Below are positions 1 to 6,836 of a stretch of DNA of 21,821 nt, piece by piece. The stretch covers positions 1 to 21,821 of the forward strand of contig PFTO01000163.1 of the NCBI GenBank assembly GCA_002789615.1. The letters run 5' to 3'. The position numbers and the translations under genes are program-made. Each line of letters begins with the position of its first letter. Within the stretch, counting starts at the first letter, position 1. The notes below the pieces were generated by a model. That model saw only the letters and a list, made by a program, of their open reading frames with translations. It made no database searches and had not been told where the DNA came from. Origin of the DNA: Acidobacteria bacterium CG_4_9_14_3_um_filter_49_7 (GTDB lineage Bacteria > Acidobacteriota > Holophagae > Thermotomaculales > Thermotomaculaceae).

Positions 1-561
1 ATTTCTACGGAGGACGTAAATAAATTTCATGAAATCATTCTGAACCAGACCGGTCGTTTGAATTCTTTGATCGGAGATATGCTGGAACTTCATCGACTTG
101 AGAATACAAGCAACACAGTGTCGGGTAGGAAGCCCGTCTTGTGGAACGAAGTTGTTGACGAGCTCAAGAGTCAGTACCGGGATTGCGGGAAAAAGCTTCA
201 ATTCAGGGAGACGGATGAGGCGGTTTACGTGCGAAGGGAGCACCTGGATAGCCTGCTGGTGAATCTTGTTGATAATGCAGTTAAATACAGTTCTGGTGAT
301 ATCGTAGCGATTGAGATGACGCATTCAGGAAAGACTGTGACAATCTGTGTCTCTGATGAAGGACCGACAATTCCTGCCGATCAGCGGGAGCGGATTTTTG
401 AACGGTTTTACACCATTTCCAAGTCCAGGAACAGACGAAATGGTGGTACCGGTCTGGGGCTGTCCATTGTCAAGCACATTGCTACGCTTTATAAAGGCAG
501 CGTATCCGTGGAAGAAAACAAACAGGGCGGGAACAGCTTCACTGTCAGATTGAAAGAATAA
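1..561 (+). CDS. Sensor histidine kinase, C-terminal part (5' end outside window)
   Basis: The reading frame is open from base 1 to a TAA at 559-561, so only the last 186 residues are seen. They cover the second helix of a HisKA dimerisation domain followed by a complete HATPase_c domain. The ATP-binding boxes are intact: N box NLVDNAVKYS, G1 box SDEGP, F box FERFYT and G2 box GGTGLGLSIVKHI. The domain order and motif style match PhoR/BaeS-type two-component kinases, which autophosphorylate on a histidine lying upstream of this window. The sensor domain and the partner regulator are not visible, so the signal is unknown. No response regulator gene follows; the next full gene is on the opposite strand and converges on this one. 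The family assignment is secure; a specific name is not possible. Confidence 0.93.
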   Translation: MSTEDVNKFHEIILNQTGRLNSLIGDMLELHRLENTSNTVSGRKPVLWNEVVDELKSQYRDCGKKLQFRETDEAVYVRREHLDSLLVNLVDNAVKYSSGDIVAIEMTHSGKTVTICVSDEGPTIPADQRERIFERFYTISKSRNRRNGGTGLGLSIVKHIATLYKGSVSVEENKQGGNSFTVRLKE

Positions 562-656
562 TGAAGAAGACGTGCTGGTTGATGAGTCCAGAAAAGATGG
601 GAATGATCGACTGCCTGTTTTTCTGTCGCCTGCTCCAACTCGGAAAGTGTGACTGA
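561..656 (+). CDS. Possible 31-residue cysteine-rich small ORF
   Basis: An ATG overlaps the kinase stop codon (TAATG) and opens a 31-codon frame ending in TGA at 654-656. The peptide begins MKKTCWLMSPEK and holds four cysteines (positions 5, 18, 22, 30). The overlap is typical of translational coupling, but there is no strong Shine-Dalgarno sequence, I recognise no family, and such a short frame can arise by chance. It is listed because nothing else explains the stretch between the kinase stop and the palindrome at 714-741. Confidence 0.2.
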   Translation: MKKTCWLMSPEKMGMIDCLFFCRLLQLGKCD

Positions 657-713
657 AGGGTTCAAATATGCAGAGAATTCTTTCCCTCTCTTCTTTCAGA
701 ACACAGGGCGTAT

Positions 714-741
714 TCATCGACGGCGTATACGCCGTCGATGA
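714..741. terminator. 28-bp perfect palindrome between convergent genes, likely bidirectional terminator
   Basis: A perfect 28-bp inverted repeat, centred on GTATAC, with arms reading TCATCGACGGCGTA. It lies between the plus-strand kinase stop (561) and the minus-strand stop of the NYN gene (744). On the plus strand it is followed by ATTCTATTTTT, a weak U-tract, so it fits a terminator for the kinase transcript. On the minus strand no U-tract follows. The arms have no spacer, so the RNA loop must open a few central pairs. A dimeric DNA-binding protein site is an alternative reading. Confidence 0.5.
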
Positions 742-743
742 TT

Positions 744-1499
744 CTATTTTTCCCCGTTTTTCTTTCGCTTATCCCGGATGTAGATGGACGCGCCGGGAGA
801 ATTGGTTGAACTTCTCTCTTCAATATCGAAAATCTGTACTGCCTTAATTATTTCTCCCAGCTTTTTGAACCCATAGTTTCGAGGGTCAAATTCCGGTGCC
901 TGATTGGCGATATTCTGGCCCACATTACCGAGATAGGCCCAGCCGCTCTCGTCTGCGGAAGCATCCACTGCAATCCGAAGCATGTTTACCAGTTTGGTAT
1001 TACCCCTGAGCAGTGTGGCGGTTCTTTCCCTGTGTTTGGGGGCCGCGGTTGTGTCTTTTCTTAGAATTTCTGTGTAGATGAATCGGTCGCAGGCACCCAC
1101 AAACGCTTTCGGCGTTTTCTTCTCGCCGAAACCGATAACCGTCAGGCCGGATTCACGAATGCGGGACGCCAGGCGGGTGAAATCGCTGTCACTGGAAACC
1201 AGGCAGAACCCCTCTACTTTCTCCGTGTAGAGCAGATCCATCGCGTCAATAATCATTGCGGAGTCTGTGGCGTTCTTTCCCACGGTGTAGCCGAACTGCT
1301 GAATCGGCTGAATAGCGTATACCAGAAGGACTTCCTTCCATCCCTTGAGTCTTGTGTCAGTCCAGTCGCCATAGATGCGCTTGACACTGGCAGTTCCATA
1401 TTTGGCAATTTCAGTCATTAAATCTTCAATAATAGACGGCTGCGCGTTGTCTGCGTCGATTAGAACCGCCAGTTTTTTTTGCATGTTGTCTGATCCCAT
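744..1499 (-). CDS. NYN-domain (PIN-like) ribonuclease-like protein with LOTUS/OST-HTH domain
   Basis: This 251-residue protein has an N-terminal NYN domain (about residues 8-145). The acidic residues expected for metal-dependent RNA cleavage are present: D15 in LIDADN, D79 in NATDSAMIIDAMD, and D104/D106 in SSDSDFTRL. A C-terminal OST-HTH/LOTUS-like domain follows (about 155-240, including YLGNVGQNIANQ), a fold known to bind RNA. The combination is that of the LabA/DUF88 and MARF1-like group, so a cytoplasmic RNA-processing or RNA-decay role is inferred, with no known target. I chose the ATG at 1499 because GGAGGG lies 5 bases upstream; a longer frame back to 1577 lacks a ribosome site and adds an unconserved leader. 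The gene is downstream of the porin but separated from it by a strong terminator, so it probably has its own promoter. The tail RDKRKKNGEK is basic. Confidence 0.9.
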   Translation of the reverse strand: MGSDNMQKKLAVLIDADNAQPSIIEDLMTEIAKYGTASVKRIYGDWTDTRLKGWKEVLLVYAIQPIQQFGYTVGKNATDSAMIIDAMDLLYTEKVEGFCLVSSDSDFTRLASRIRESGLTVIGFGEKKTPKAFVGACDRFIYTEILRKDTTAAPKHRERTATLLRGNTKLVNMLRIAVDASADESGWAYLGNVGQNIANQAPEFDPRNYGFKKLGEIIKAVQIFDIEERSSTNSPGASIYIRDKRKKNGEK

Positions 1500-1575
1500 A
1501 AATTCCCTCCATCGCCATTGTACCGCAATTCCCCTTTCAAGTGGAAATCGAATCCAGCAGTGGCAAAAAAAGAGC

Positions 1576-1609
1576 AAAAAAAAGCCGGGAGGGGATCCCG
1601 GCCTTTTTT
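1576..1609 (-). terminator. Rho-independent terminator after the porin gene
   Basis: A 7-bp GC-rich stem (1584-1590 with 1596-1602, arm GCCGGGA) with a five-base loop. It is flanked by eight A residues on the left (1576-1583), which become an eight-U tail in minus-strand RNA. It starts about 20 bases after the porin stop codon. The six T residues on the right would also let it work on the plus strand. Confidence 0.9.
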
Positions 1610-1628
1610 GAGGATATTGGGTGAGAGG

Positions 1629-2642
1629 TTAAAATTTAAACTTGAGGTCGAACTGGATTGTTTTGGCCTCTTTTTCATCGTCGGTGGATTGTTTGGTGTC
1701 GAGGAAAGCGACAGCTAAGGCAACTTTCTTCCTCAGCTTCCGTTCCACAGCCACCTTGTATCCCTTTCGGTTGCCAAATCCGAAATCGGAGTCAGCAAAT
1801 GCCCCGACAACAGCGTTGGGTTGGATATCGGCATATTTTACCTTGAGTTTCCAGTCTTCATAGTGGTAAGAAAAACCGATTCCAATGGCGGTGTCTTCTT
1901 TGTCTCCCGTTGTGTTGGTTTTGTTGGCATCGCTGTTGGTCACGTACTGACCCCAGAAGCTGATGTTGTCTGTTGCGTGTACTTTTACCAGGAAATCAAT
2001 CAGTGTATATTCCGTGCCGTTTTCGAAGAGGTTTCCCCTGCTGGCAGGCGCGTTTTCCACATACTTGTTGAAGGAATAATACGCCAGGTTGAACGAAACC
2101 ATCTCAAACTTCAACCCTCCCTGAACTGCGACAAGATAGGCATCAGAGGATGAACCATTTTCATTCAGCAACATCTGGGCCAGGGTCACGTAGCCGACTT
2201 TACCGAAAGACCACTGCTCCGCTGCGCCTTCCGGGTTGATATCGCTATCCCAGATTATGTCTGTTGTGACAAAAGGATTTGCCATTTTCCCACCTGTGAA
2301 AGTGAAATCTCCCTGTTTGTAAACCGCATACGCCCGGTCAATCCATACGCTTTTTTCTGAAAAATTATCATCCATGGATTGGTTCGTGCTGGTGGGGTCA
2401 TTGTCGGAGCCGGATGCCAGGCGAAATCCCAATGACCAGTTATCGTCAATCTTCGTCTTTACGTTAAAACGAAGACGGAACCGGGCGCGTCCGCGATTCA
2501 TTTTTTCATCTTTATCCTGATATTCATACCGGAGCCGCAGGTCACCGGAAAACTTCAGGTTTTCAACAGCATCTCCTGCAACCGATGAAAAATGCGGTAC
2601 AACGAGTGCAAGGGAAATAACCATTACTTTCAAAAATTTCAT
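1629..2642 (-). CDS. Putative outer-membrane porin (beta-barrel)
   Basis: The 337-residue product starts with a classic signal peptide (MKFLKVMVISLALVV, cleavage probably near residue 22). It continues as alternating beta strands typical of a barrel: an early segment LRLRYEYQDKDEK, then repeated aromatic girdle residues, and a last strand ending KFKF with the C-terminal phenylalanine used for outer-membrane insertion. The pattern FSGDLRLRYEYQ plus RGRARFRLRF near the N-terminus is typical of the putative-porin families of Gram-negative bacteria; substrate cannot be told. The start at 2642 is set by GGAGG seven bases upstream and by the signal peptide; a TTG four codons earlier is less likely. 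It is a single-gene unit, divergent from nadE and closed by a terminator. A minus-strand terminator-like hairpin lies about 110 bases upstream and may affect its leader. Confidence 0.85.
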   Translation of the reverse strand: MKFLKVMVISLALVVPHFSSVAGDAVENLKFSGDLRLRYEYQDKDEKMNRGRARFRLRFNVKTKIDDNWSLGFRLASGSDNDPTSTNQSMDDNFSEKSVWIDRAYAVYKQGDFTFTGGKMANPFVTTDIIWDSDINPEGAAEQWSFGKVGYVTLAQMLLNENGSSSDAYLVAVQGGLKFEMVSFNLAYYSFNKYVENAPASRGNLFENGTEYTLIDFLVKVHATDNISFWGQYVTNSDANKTNTTGDKEDTAIGIGFSYHYEDWKLKVKYADIQPNAVVGAFADSDFGFGNRKGYKVAVERKLRKKVALAVAFLDTKQSTDDEKEAKTIQFDLKFKF

Positions 2643-2753
2643 TCTCGCCTCCAATTTTAATTACCGGCACAGGATTGTTCTAGCCACCGGCCTTATGGGT
2701 GAATAATAGCGATTGGTTGTCATTCTTTGGTTTGGAGAATGTAAGAAGAGTGT

Positions 2754-2775
2754 AAAAAAGCTGCGGTTGCGCAGC
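2754..2775 (-). terminator. Terminator-like hairpin upstream of the porin gene, minus strand
   Basis: Perfect 6-bp stem GCTGCG/CGCAGC (2760-2765 and 2770-2775) with a four-base loop, followed on the minus strand by six T residues (complement of 2754-2759). This is a compact intrinsic terminator reading toward the porin, yet no minus-strand gene lies to its right. It may be an attenuator in the porin leader or the end of a small RNA. Confidence 0.55.
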
Positions 2776-2831
2776 GTGAAGGATGGGGCAGGTGCAGAAA
2801 AGGCATGAGTATTGAACCCCTGATTTTCTGT

Positions 2832-2885
2832 CATTTAACATTTTACATTTCATATTTCACATTCCGGCTTCCGCCAGGGAGCCGG
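2832..2885. repeat. Heptamer tract (CATTTYA-like) followed by GC-rich hairpin
   Basis: Four to five consecutive 7-base units, CATTTAA, CATTTTA, CATTTCA, TATTTCA and CATTCCG (2832-2866). They run directly into an inverted repeat CCGGCT/AGCCGG (2864-2869 and 2880-2885, loop of ten). The tract occupies the nadE side of the divergent porin-nadE gap. A similar arrangement occurs at 13563-13607. Just after it, TACAAT at 2893-2898 could be a -10 element for nadE, with no convincing -35. Confidence 0.6.
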
Positions 2886-2916
2886 CGTGCGGTACAATGG
2901 AGGCGGAGGATTCAGC

Positions 2917-4593
2917 ATGAGACTTGCCCTGGCTCAGTTAAATCCCGTAATCGGGGATATGAATAGCAATTTTGAAAAGATTCGGAGCGCAATATGGAGC
3001 GCACGACATCAGTCGTGCTCGCTGGTGATATTTCCGGAGCTGGCGCTTTCCGGATACATGGCAGAAGATCTGATGCAGAATGCCGGTTTTCTGGTTCACC
3101 TGGAATCGGCATTGAATGCAGTCAGGGCAGAATCTGATGGAATTGCCGTGATTCTGGGCCATCCGGCTCGGAATCCTGGCCACGGAAAGGTGCTTCGAAA
3201 CTGTCTTTCGGTGTTTCGAAATGGCGAGATTCTGGCGGAGTATCAAAAGCGTTTGTTACCCAATTATGATGTATTCAATGAGAATCGCTATTTTGAACCG
3301 GGGTCTCAACCCGTGGTGCTGGAGTTGGATGGTGTCCGTTTGGGGTTAACAATTTGTGAGGATGCCTGGAATACGGATTTTTCCAATTCACCTGGACTTT
3401 ACAGTGCGGATCCAATAGCGGAATCTGTGCTTGCCGGAGCCGACGTGATTGTCAACATTGCGGCTTCTCCCTTTTCATACCGGAAGGTGGCATTCAGGGA
3501 GCAGATGTTTTCCCGGATTGCAGCAAATTATCATTTGCCCCTTTTGTATGTCAACCAGGCGGGTGGTGTGGACGGCACTATTTTTGATGGCCTCTCCGCG
3601 GCGTTTGATAGAGACGGGCAGATTTTGAAAAGAGGCGCGGCCTTTGAGGAAGATCTGGTTGTTGTGGAATCAGAAGGGAGCGGCACATTTGTTCCGGGGG
3701 AAGGAAACACTGAAAACAGTCTTATTTTTCATGCGCTGGTTTGCGGAGTCCGGGATTATATTCGAAAAATTGGTGCAAAACGGGTGCATCTGGGCTTAAG
3801 CGGCGGAATAGATTCAGCTCTGGTGGCTGTGCTGGCTGCTTATGCTGTTGGCCCTGAAAATGTTACCGGAATTATGTTGCCATCCCGCTATTCCTCAGTA
3901 GGAAGCGTGAAAGACGCGGAGGAACTTGGAAGAAATCTTGGAATTGTTTTGATGGATATTCCCATTCAGGGAACTGTGGATGAAGCACTATCTTCACTGA
4001 GCGACGTGATTCCGGGTATCAGTGGCCTCACGGAAGAGAACCTGCAGGCACGTGTCCGGGGCCTGCTTCTCATGGGATGGTCCAACAACGAGAATTCCAT
4101 TTTATTGAACACGGGGAATAAGTCGGAGCTGGCAGTGGGATATGCCACCATTTACGGGGATATGTGCGGCGCGTTGGCTGTGATTGGAGATGTTTACAAA
4201 ACAAAGGTTTTTGAATTGTGCCGTTTTATTAACCGGGAGTTCGGTCCGACGATTCCGGGAAATATCCTCACCAAACAGCCGTCTGCGGAGCTTCGGCCGG
4301 ACCAGAAGGACAGTGATACCCTCCCGCCTTATGAGGTGCTGGATGCCATTCTGGAGGGTTTTGTGGAGGAGGCGCTGGCGCCGGATGAAATTGCAGTGAG
4401 GGCCTGTGAAGACAGAGAATTAGTTGAAAGAGTCATTGGAATGGTGCTTCGTACCGAATTCAAACGGAAACAGGCGGCACCGATACTGAAGATTACAGGC
4501 CGGGCGTTTGGCACTGGTTTCCGTTTCCCTATTTCTTCGGGATGGAAACCGGGGAATTTGCCGGATCAAATAGAGATTGAGGAGGGGAAATGA
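2917..4593 (+). CDS. nadE: Glutamine-dependent NAD+ synthetase
   Basis: The 558-residue enzyme converts nicotinic acid adenine dinucleotide to NAD+ using ATP and ammonia released from glutamine. The N-terminal nitrilase-type glutaminase domain (about 1-260) has the full triad: E41 in FPELALSGY, K112 in YQKRLLPNYDVF and C148 in LTICEDAW. The C-terminal synthetase domain (about 275-555) has the ATP pyrophosphatase P-loop SGGIDS at 295-300 and the downstream NTGNKSELAVGY and GDMCGALAVIGDVYK segments. Length fits the two-domain bacterial form. The ATG at 2917 is chosen because GGAGGCGGAGGA ends six bases upstream and because nitrilase domains start with MRLALAQLNP-like sequence; a GTG ten codons earlier would add an unconserved leader. 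It is the first gene of a plus-strand cluster and overlaps the next gene by four bases. Confidence 0.97.
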   Translation: MRLALAQLNPVIGDMNSNFEKIRSAIWSARHQSCSLVIFPELALSGYMAEDLMQNAGFLVHLESALNAVRAESDGIAVILGHPARNPGHGKVLRNCLSVFRNGEILAEYQKRLLPNYDVFNENRYFEPGSQPVVLELDGVRLGLTICEDAWNTDFSNSPGLYSADPIAESVLAGADVIVNIAASPFSYRKVAFREQMFSRIAANYHLPLLYVNQAGGVDGTIFDGLSAAFDRDGQILKRGAAFEEDLVVVESEGSGTFVPGEGNTENSLIFHALVCGVRDYIRKIGAKRVHLGLSGGIDSALVAVLAAYAVGPENVTGIMLPSRYSSVGSVKDAEELGRNLGIVLMDIPIQGTVDEALSSLSDVIPGISGLTEENLQARVRGLLLMGWSNNENSILLNTGNKSELAVGYATIYGDMCGALAVIGDVYKTKVFELCRFINREFGPTIPGNILTKQPSAELRPDQKDSDTLPPYEVLDAILEGFVEEALAPDEIAVRACEDRELVERVIGMVLRTEFKRKQAAPILKITGRAFGTGFRFPISSGWKPGNLPDQIEIEEGK

Positions 4594-5363
4594 CAGAGTT
4601 GAAAGGGAAAATAGCAATCATTACAGGCGCGACTGCGGGTATAGGCCGGGAAACTGCAAAGTTGTTCGCAAAAGAAGGTTGCAATCTGATTCTTACCGGC
4701 CGTAGAGAGAACCGTCTCCTTGAATTGAAAGAAGAGCTGGAACATGGTCACGGCGTTTCGGTTTCGATCCACGCCTTTGATATTTCCAGCCGGTTTGCCT
4801 GCGAGGAATTTGTCAGCAGCATTCCGGAAGAGTTCCGGGAAATTGGAATTCTTGTAAACAATGCCGGTGTGGGCAGGGGCATGGACAAGCTTCACGAGGG
4901 CAGCATGGATGACTGGGAAGAAATGATTGACACAAACGTGAAGGGCCTGCTCTATATTACACGACTGATTGCTCCGGGAATGGTGAAGCGGAACATCGGG
5001 CATATCATCAACGTGGGTTCCATCGCCGGCCAGGAAGTGTATCCCGGCGGAAACATCTACTGTGCCAGCAAATATGCAGTCCATGCCATCAGCCAGGCGC
5101 TCAGGATGGAGCTTGTGGACACGTCCCTTCGTGTAACAGAGATTGCCCCCGGGATGGTAGAAACGGAATTTTCCGTTGTCCGGTTCCACGGAGACAAGGA
5201 GCGGGCAAACAACGTGTACAAAGGCCTGGATCCCTTGACCGGAGCTGATATTGCGGATTTGATTATATTCGCCGCCAGCCGGCCGGCCCATGTTCAGATC
5301 AACGAAGTGATTGTGATGCCCACTGCACAGGCTACAGCCACTATCGCCCACCGGAAAGGCTGA
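4590..5363 (+). CDS. YdfG-like NADP-dependent short-chain dehydrogenase (3-hydroxy acid dehydrogenase family)
   Basis: A classical SDR enzyme of 257 residues. The cofactor loop is TGATAGIG (12-19), followed by basic TGRREN (36-41), which favours NADP(H). The structural NNAG is at 90-93 and the catalytic set is N116, S144, Y157 and K161. Sequence along the whole length, including DWEEMIDTNVKGL, EFSVVRFHGD and the C-terminal AHVQINEVIVMPTAQ segment, resembles E. coli YdfG, which oxidises serine and other 3-hydroxy acids and reduces malonic semialdehyde. The same substrate here is an inference. The start ATG overlaps the nadE stop (ATGA), with GGAGGGG just upstream, so translation is probably coupled to nadE, the likely supplier of its nicotinamide cofactor. 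I do not assign a gene symbol because substrate range varies in this family. Confidence 0.9.
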   Translation: MTELKGKIAIITGATAGIGRETAKLFAKEGCNLILTGRRENRLLELKEELEHGHGVSVSIHAFDISSRFACEEFVSSIPEEFREIGILVNNAGVGRGMDKLHEGSMDDWEEMIDTNVKGLLYITRLIAPGMVKRNIGHIINVGSIAGQEVYPGGNIYCASKYAVHAISQALRMELVDTSLRVTEIAPGMVETEFSVVRFHGDKERANNVYKGLDPLTGADIADLIIFAASRPAHVQINEVIVMPTAQATATIAHRKG

Positions 5364-5401
5364 ACTGACGAGATGAGGGACGGCTTTAAAAGGAGTGTGA
5401 A

Positions 5402-5986
5402 ATGAAAAAAACTGGTTGGAAATTTCTTATTTTACCAGTGCTGCTGGGGTATTCGACATTTATCACGGCTCAGGACGTCACCATTGAGCGGTCCTACAGC
5501 TATTTTGGTATCCGTGCAGGGTATATGGAAATTGACAATCTGGAAGACGGCGGCAGCGCGAACATCGGCTTCACCAGCGGGTATCGGTTTGACGACCCAT
5601 TTGCTATTGAGTTTTCTCTGGATTATCACACTTCCGAGTTTTCCGAAGTTAACCGTAGCACGTACGCCATTCAGGCCAGTCTGCTGGTGTACCTCGCACC
5701 CATCACTGCCAGGGTTCAACCCTATGTGCTGGGCGGCGGCGGCTACTATCTCTCAGGATATGACTACTGGACCGATGGCGGATACCGTCGGACCGATTTT
5801 ACCAGCCATAAGTTTGGCAGCCATCTCGGCGGCGGAATTGATTTCTGGCCTACCCCTGACGTGTCGCTGACAGTGGATGTCCGGTATCTGTTTCTGCGGG
5901 AAGGTACGCCGCAGGACGCCGTTTTGGACATTAATGGAAATGTGGACGGAATTCTGGCTACCATCGGGGCGAAGTTCCGCTTTTGA
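5402..5986 (+). CDS. Small outer-membrane beta-barrel protein (OmpA-like/OMP_b-brl type)
   Basis: The 194-residue product has a signal peptide (MKKTGWKFLILPVLLGYSTF, cleavage likely after residue 23 before QDVT). It is followed by about eight amphipathic strands rich in Tyr and Gly, for example YSYFGIRAGYMEI, TSGYRFDDPFAIEFSLDYH, VQPYVLGGGGYYLSGYD and HLGGGIDFWPTPDVSLTVD. It ends IGAKFRF, with a C-terminal phenylalanine. This fits an eight-stranded outer-membrane barrel of the OMP_b-brl group, whose roles are mostly structural or unknown. The ATG at 5402 has AAGGAG seven bases upstream. It lies 38 bases after the dehydrogenase gene and touches rnhB, so it is probably in the nadE-rnhB transcript. 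Confidence 0.85.
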   Translation: MKKTGWKFLILPVLLGYSTFITAQDVTIERSYSYFGIRAGYMEIDNLEDGGSANIGFTSGYRFDDPFAIEFSLDYHTSEFSEVNRSTYAIQASLLVYLAPITARVQPYVLGGGGYYLSGYDYWTDGGYRRTDFTSHKFGSHLGGGIDFWPTPDVSLTVDVRYLFLREGTPQDAVLDINGNVDGILATIGAKFRF

Positions 5987-5991
5987 ACAAA

Positions 5992-6612
5992 ATGGCGGAA
6001 CCCACCGAAGCAGGGCTGTTTGAACAGTATGACCACATCATCGGTGTGGACGAGGCGGGGCGGGGTTGTCTCGCCGGGCCGGTGTACGTGTGCGCTGTTC
6101 TCTGTCCCAGTTCCAGATACGATGAACTGAGAAGTTTGAAAACCCTGACTGATTCAAAAAAACTCAGTCCGAAACAGCGGGATCGGGTTCTATGCGCACT
6201 TCTGAACATGAGGATTGCATACCGGGTATCGGTGATAACTCATAGAATTATTGATAATATTAACATTCTTCAGGCCACCCGCCTGGGGATGAAGCGTGCA
6301 GTGGCGCGATTAAATGTGCCGCAGGAATCGCATGTCCTTGTGGCGGTGGACGGAAACCAGCCCATAAAAACCATCTATCCTCAACTCACGGTGGTCAAGG
6401 GCGATTTGAAATTCAAAATCATTGCCGCGGCGTCCATCTTCGCTAAGGTGCTGCGGGACCGGTACATGGTGGCGGCTGCTGGAAAATGGCCCCAGTATGG
6501 CTTTGACAGACATAAAGGCTATCCCGCAGCTTCGCACAAGACCGCAATCCAGGAGTACGGACCCTGCCCGATTCACCGCCTCACGTTCAGGGGCATTCTC
6601 CCGGATAAGTGA
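5992..6612 (+). CDS. rnhB: Ribonuclease HII
   Basis: A 206-residue enzyme that cuts the RNA strand of RNA-DNA hybrids and removes single ribonucleotides from DNA. All four catalytic carboxylates are present: D20 and E21 in GVDEAGRG, D120 in VDGNQP and D138 in VVKGD. The DSKKL segment and SIFAKVLRDRYM are also family hallmarks. Length is normal. The ATG at 5992 lies six bases after the TGA of the barrel gene; a TTG at 5983 that overlaps that stop is an alternative and would add three residues. No clear Shine-Dalgarno sequence is seen, so translation is probably coupled to the preceding gene. It is the last intact gene of the plus-strand cluster. Confidence 0.96.
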   Translation: MAEPTEAGLFEQYDHIIGVDEAGRGCLAGPVYVCAVLCPSSRYDELRSLKTLTDSKKLSPKQRDRVLCALLNMRIAYRVSVITHRIIDNINILQATRLGMKRAVARLNVPQESHVLVAVDGNQPIKTIYPQLTVVKGDLKFKIIAAASIFAKVLRDRYMVAAAGKWPQYGFDRHKGYPAASHKTAIQEYGPCPIHRLTFRGILPDK

Positions 6613-6636
6613 TAGTTGGAGTAGGGGTTAAGGGGG

Positions 6637-6744
6637 GGGGATTGGTTTTTCCGTCGAATTAATATTCACAACCGGCTTGTGTATCAGGTTCTGAAAAAAG
6701 AGCGGGTGGTTAAAGTACTGGCCATGTGGACACATTACGAATAG
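6637..6744 (+). pseudogene. Remnant of a Txe/YoeB (RelE-superfamily) toxin gene, 3' end only
   Basis: Read in frame from 6637 to a TAG at 6742-6744, the sequence encodes GDWFFRRINIHNRL followed by VYQVLKKERVVKVLAMWTHYE. This is the C-terminal third of a Txe/YoeB-type mRNA endoribonuclease, in which RRIN..HRLVY and a closing MWTHYE or similar are conserved. The rest of the toxin (about 50 residues) and any antitoxin gene are absent: an in-frame stop lies at 6622-6624, and a run of nine G residues (6632-6640) abuts the homologous part. No start codon or ribosome site is present. It is therefore a degraded orphan fragment rather than an active module. The family is recognised from memory of the motif, so confidence is moderate to high. 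Confidence 0.72.
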
Positions 6745-6778
6745 TAAATTTGGGCAAGCAGCTGATATCAAATAAAAT

Positions 6779-6817
6779 CAAAGACAGAGAAAGGAATTAT
6801 TCCTTTCTCTGTCTTTG
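6779..6817. terminator. Long perfect hairpin between convergent genes, likely bidirectional terminator
   Basis: An 18-bp perfect stem (6779-6796 and 6800-6817, arm CAAAGACAGAGAAAGGAA) with a TTA loop. It sits between the plus-strand rnhB region and the 3' end of the minus-strand hydrolase gene, 20 bases from the hydrolase stop. A separate U-tract is lacking, but the stem is unusually long and perfect. Confidence 0.7.
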
Positions 6818-6836
6818 TTCTAACGCCTGCGCCCAC

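Noticed and set aside
1500..1577. Longer start for the NYN gene
   Set aside because: The 26 extra residues are unconserved in style, and a strong GGAGGG site sits before the ATG at 1499.
2655..2916. tRNA, riboswitch or clear sigma70 promoter in the porin-nadE gap
   Set aside because: No cloverleaf or known riboswitch core is seen; TACAAT at 2893 lacks a convincing -35 partner.
4566..5351. 261-codon minus-strand frame opposite the YdfG-like gene
   Set aside because: Shadow of a strongly supported SDR gene; composition is rich in His and Cys without motifs.
6613..6836. Active toxin-antitoxin module
   Set aside because: Only the C-terminal third of the toxin remains, with no start codon and no antitoxin.
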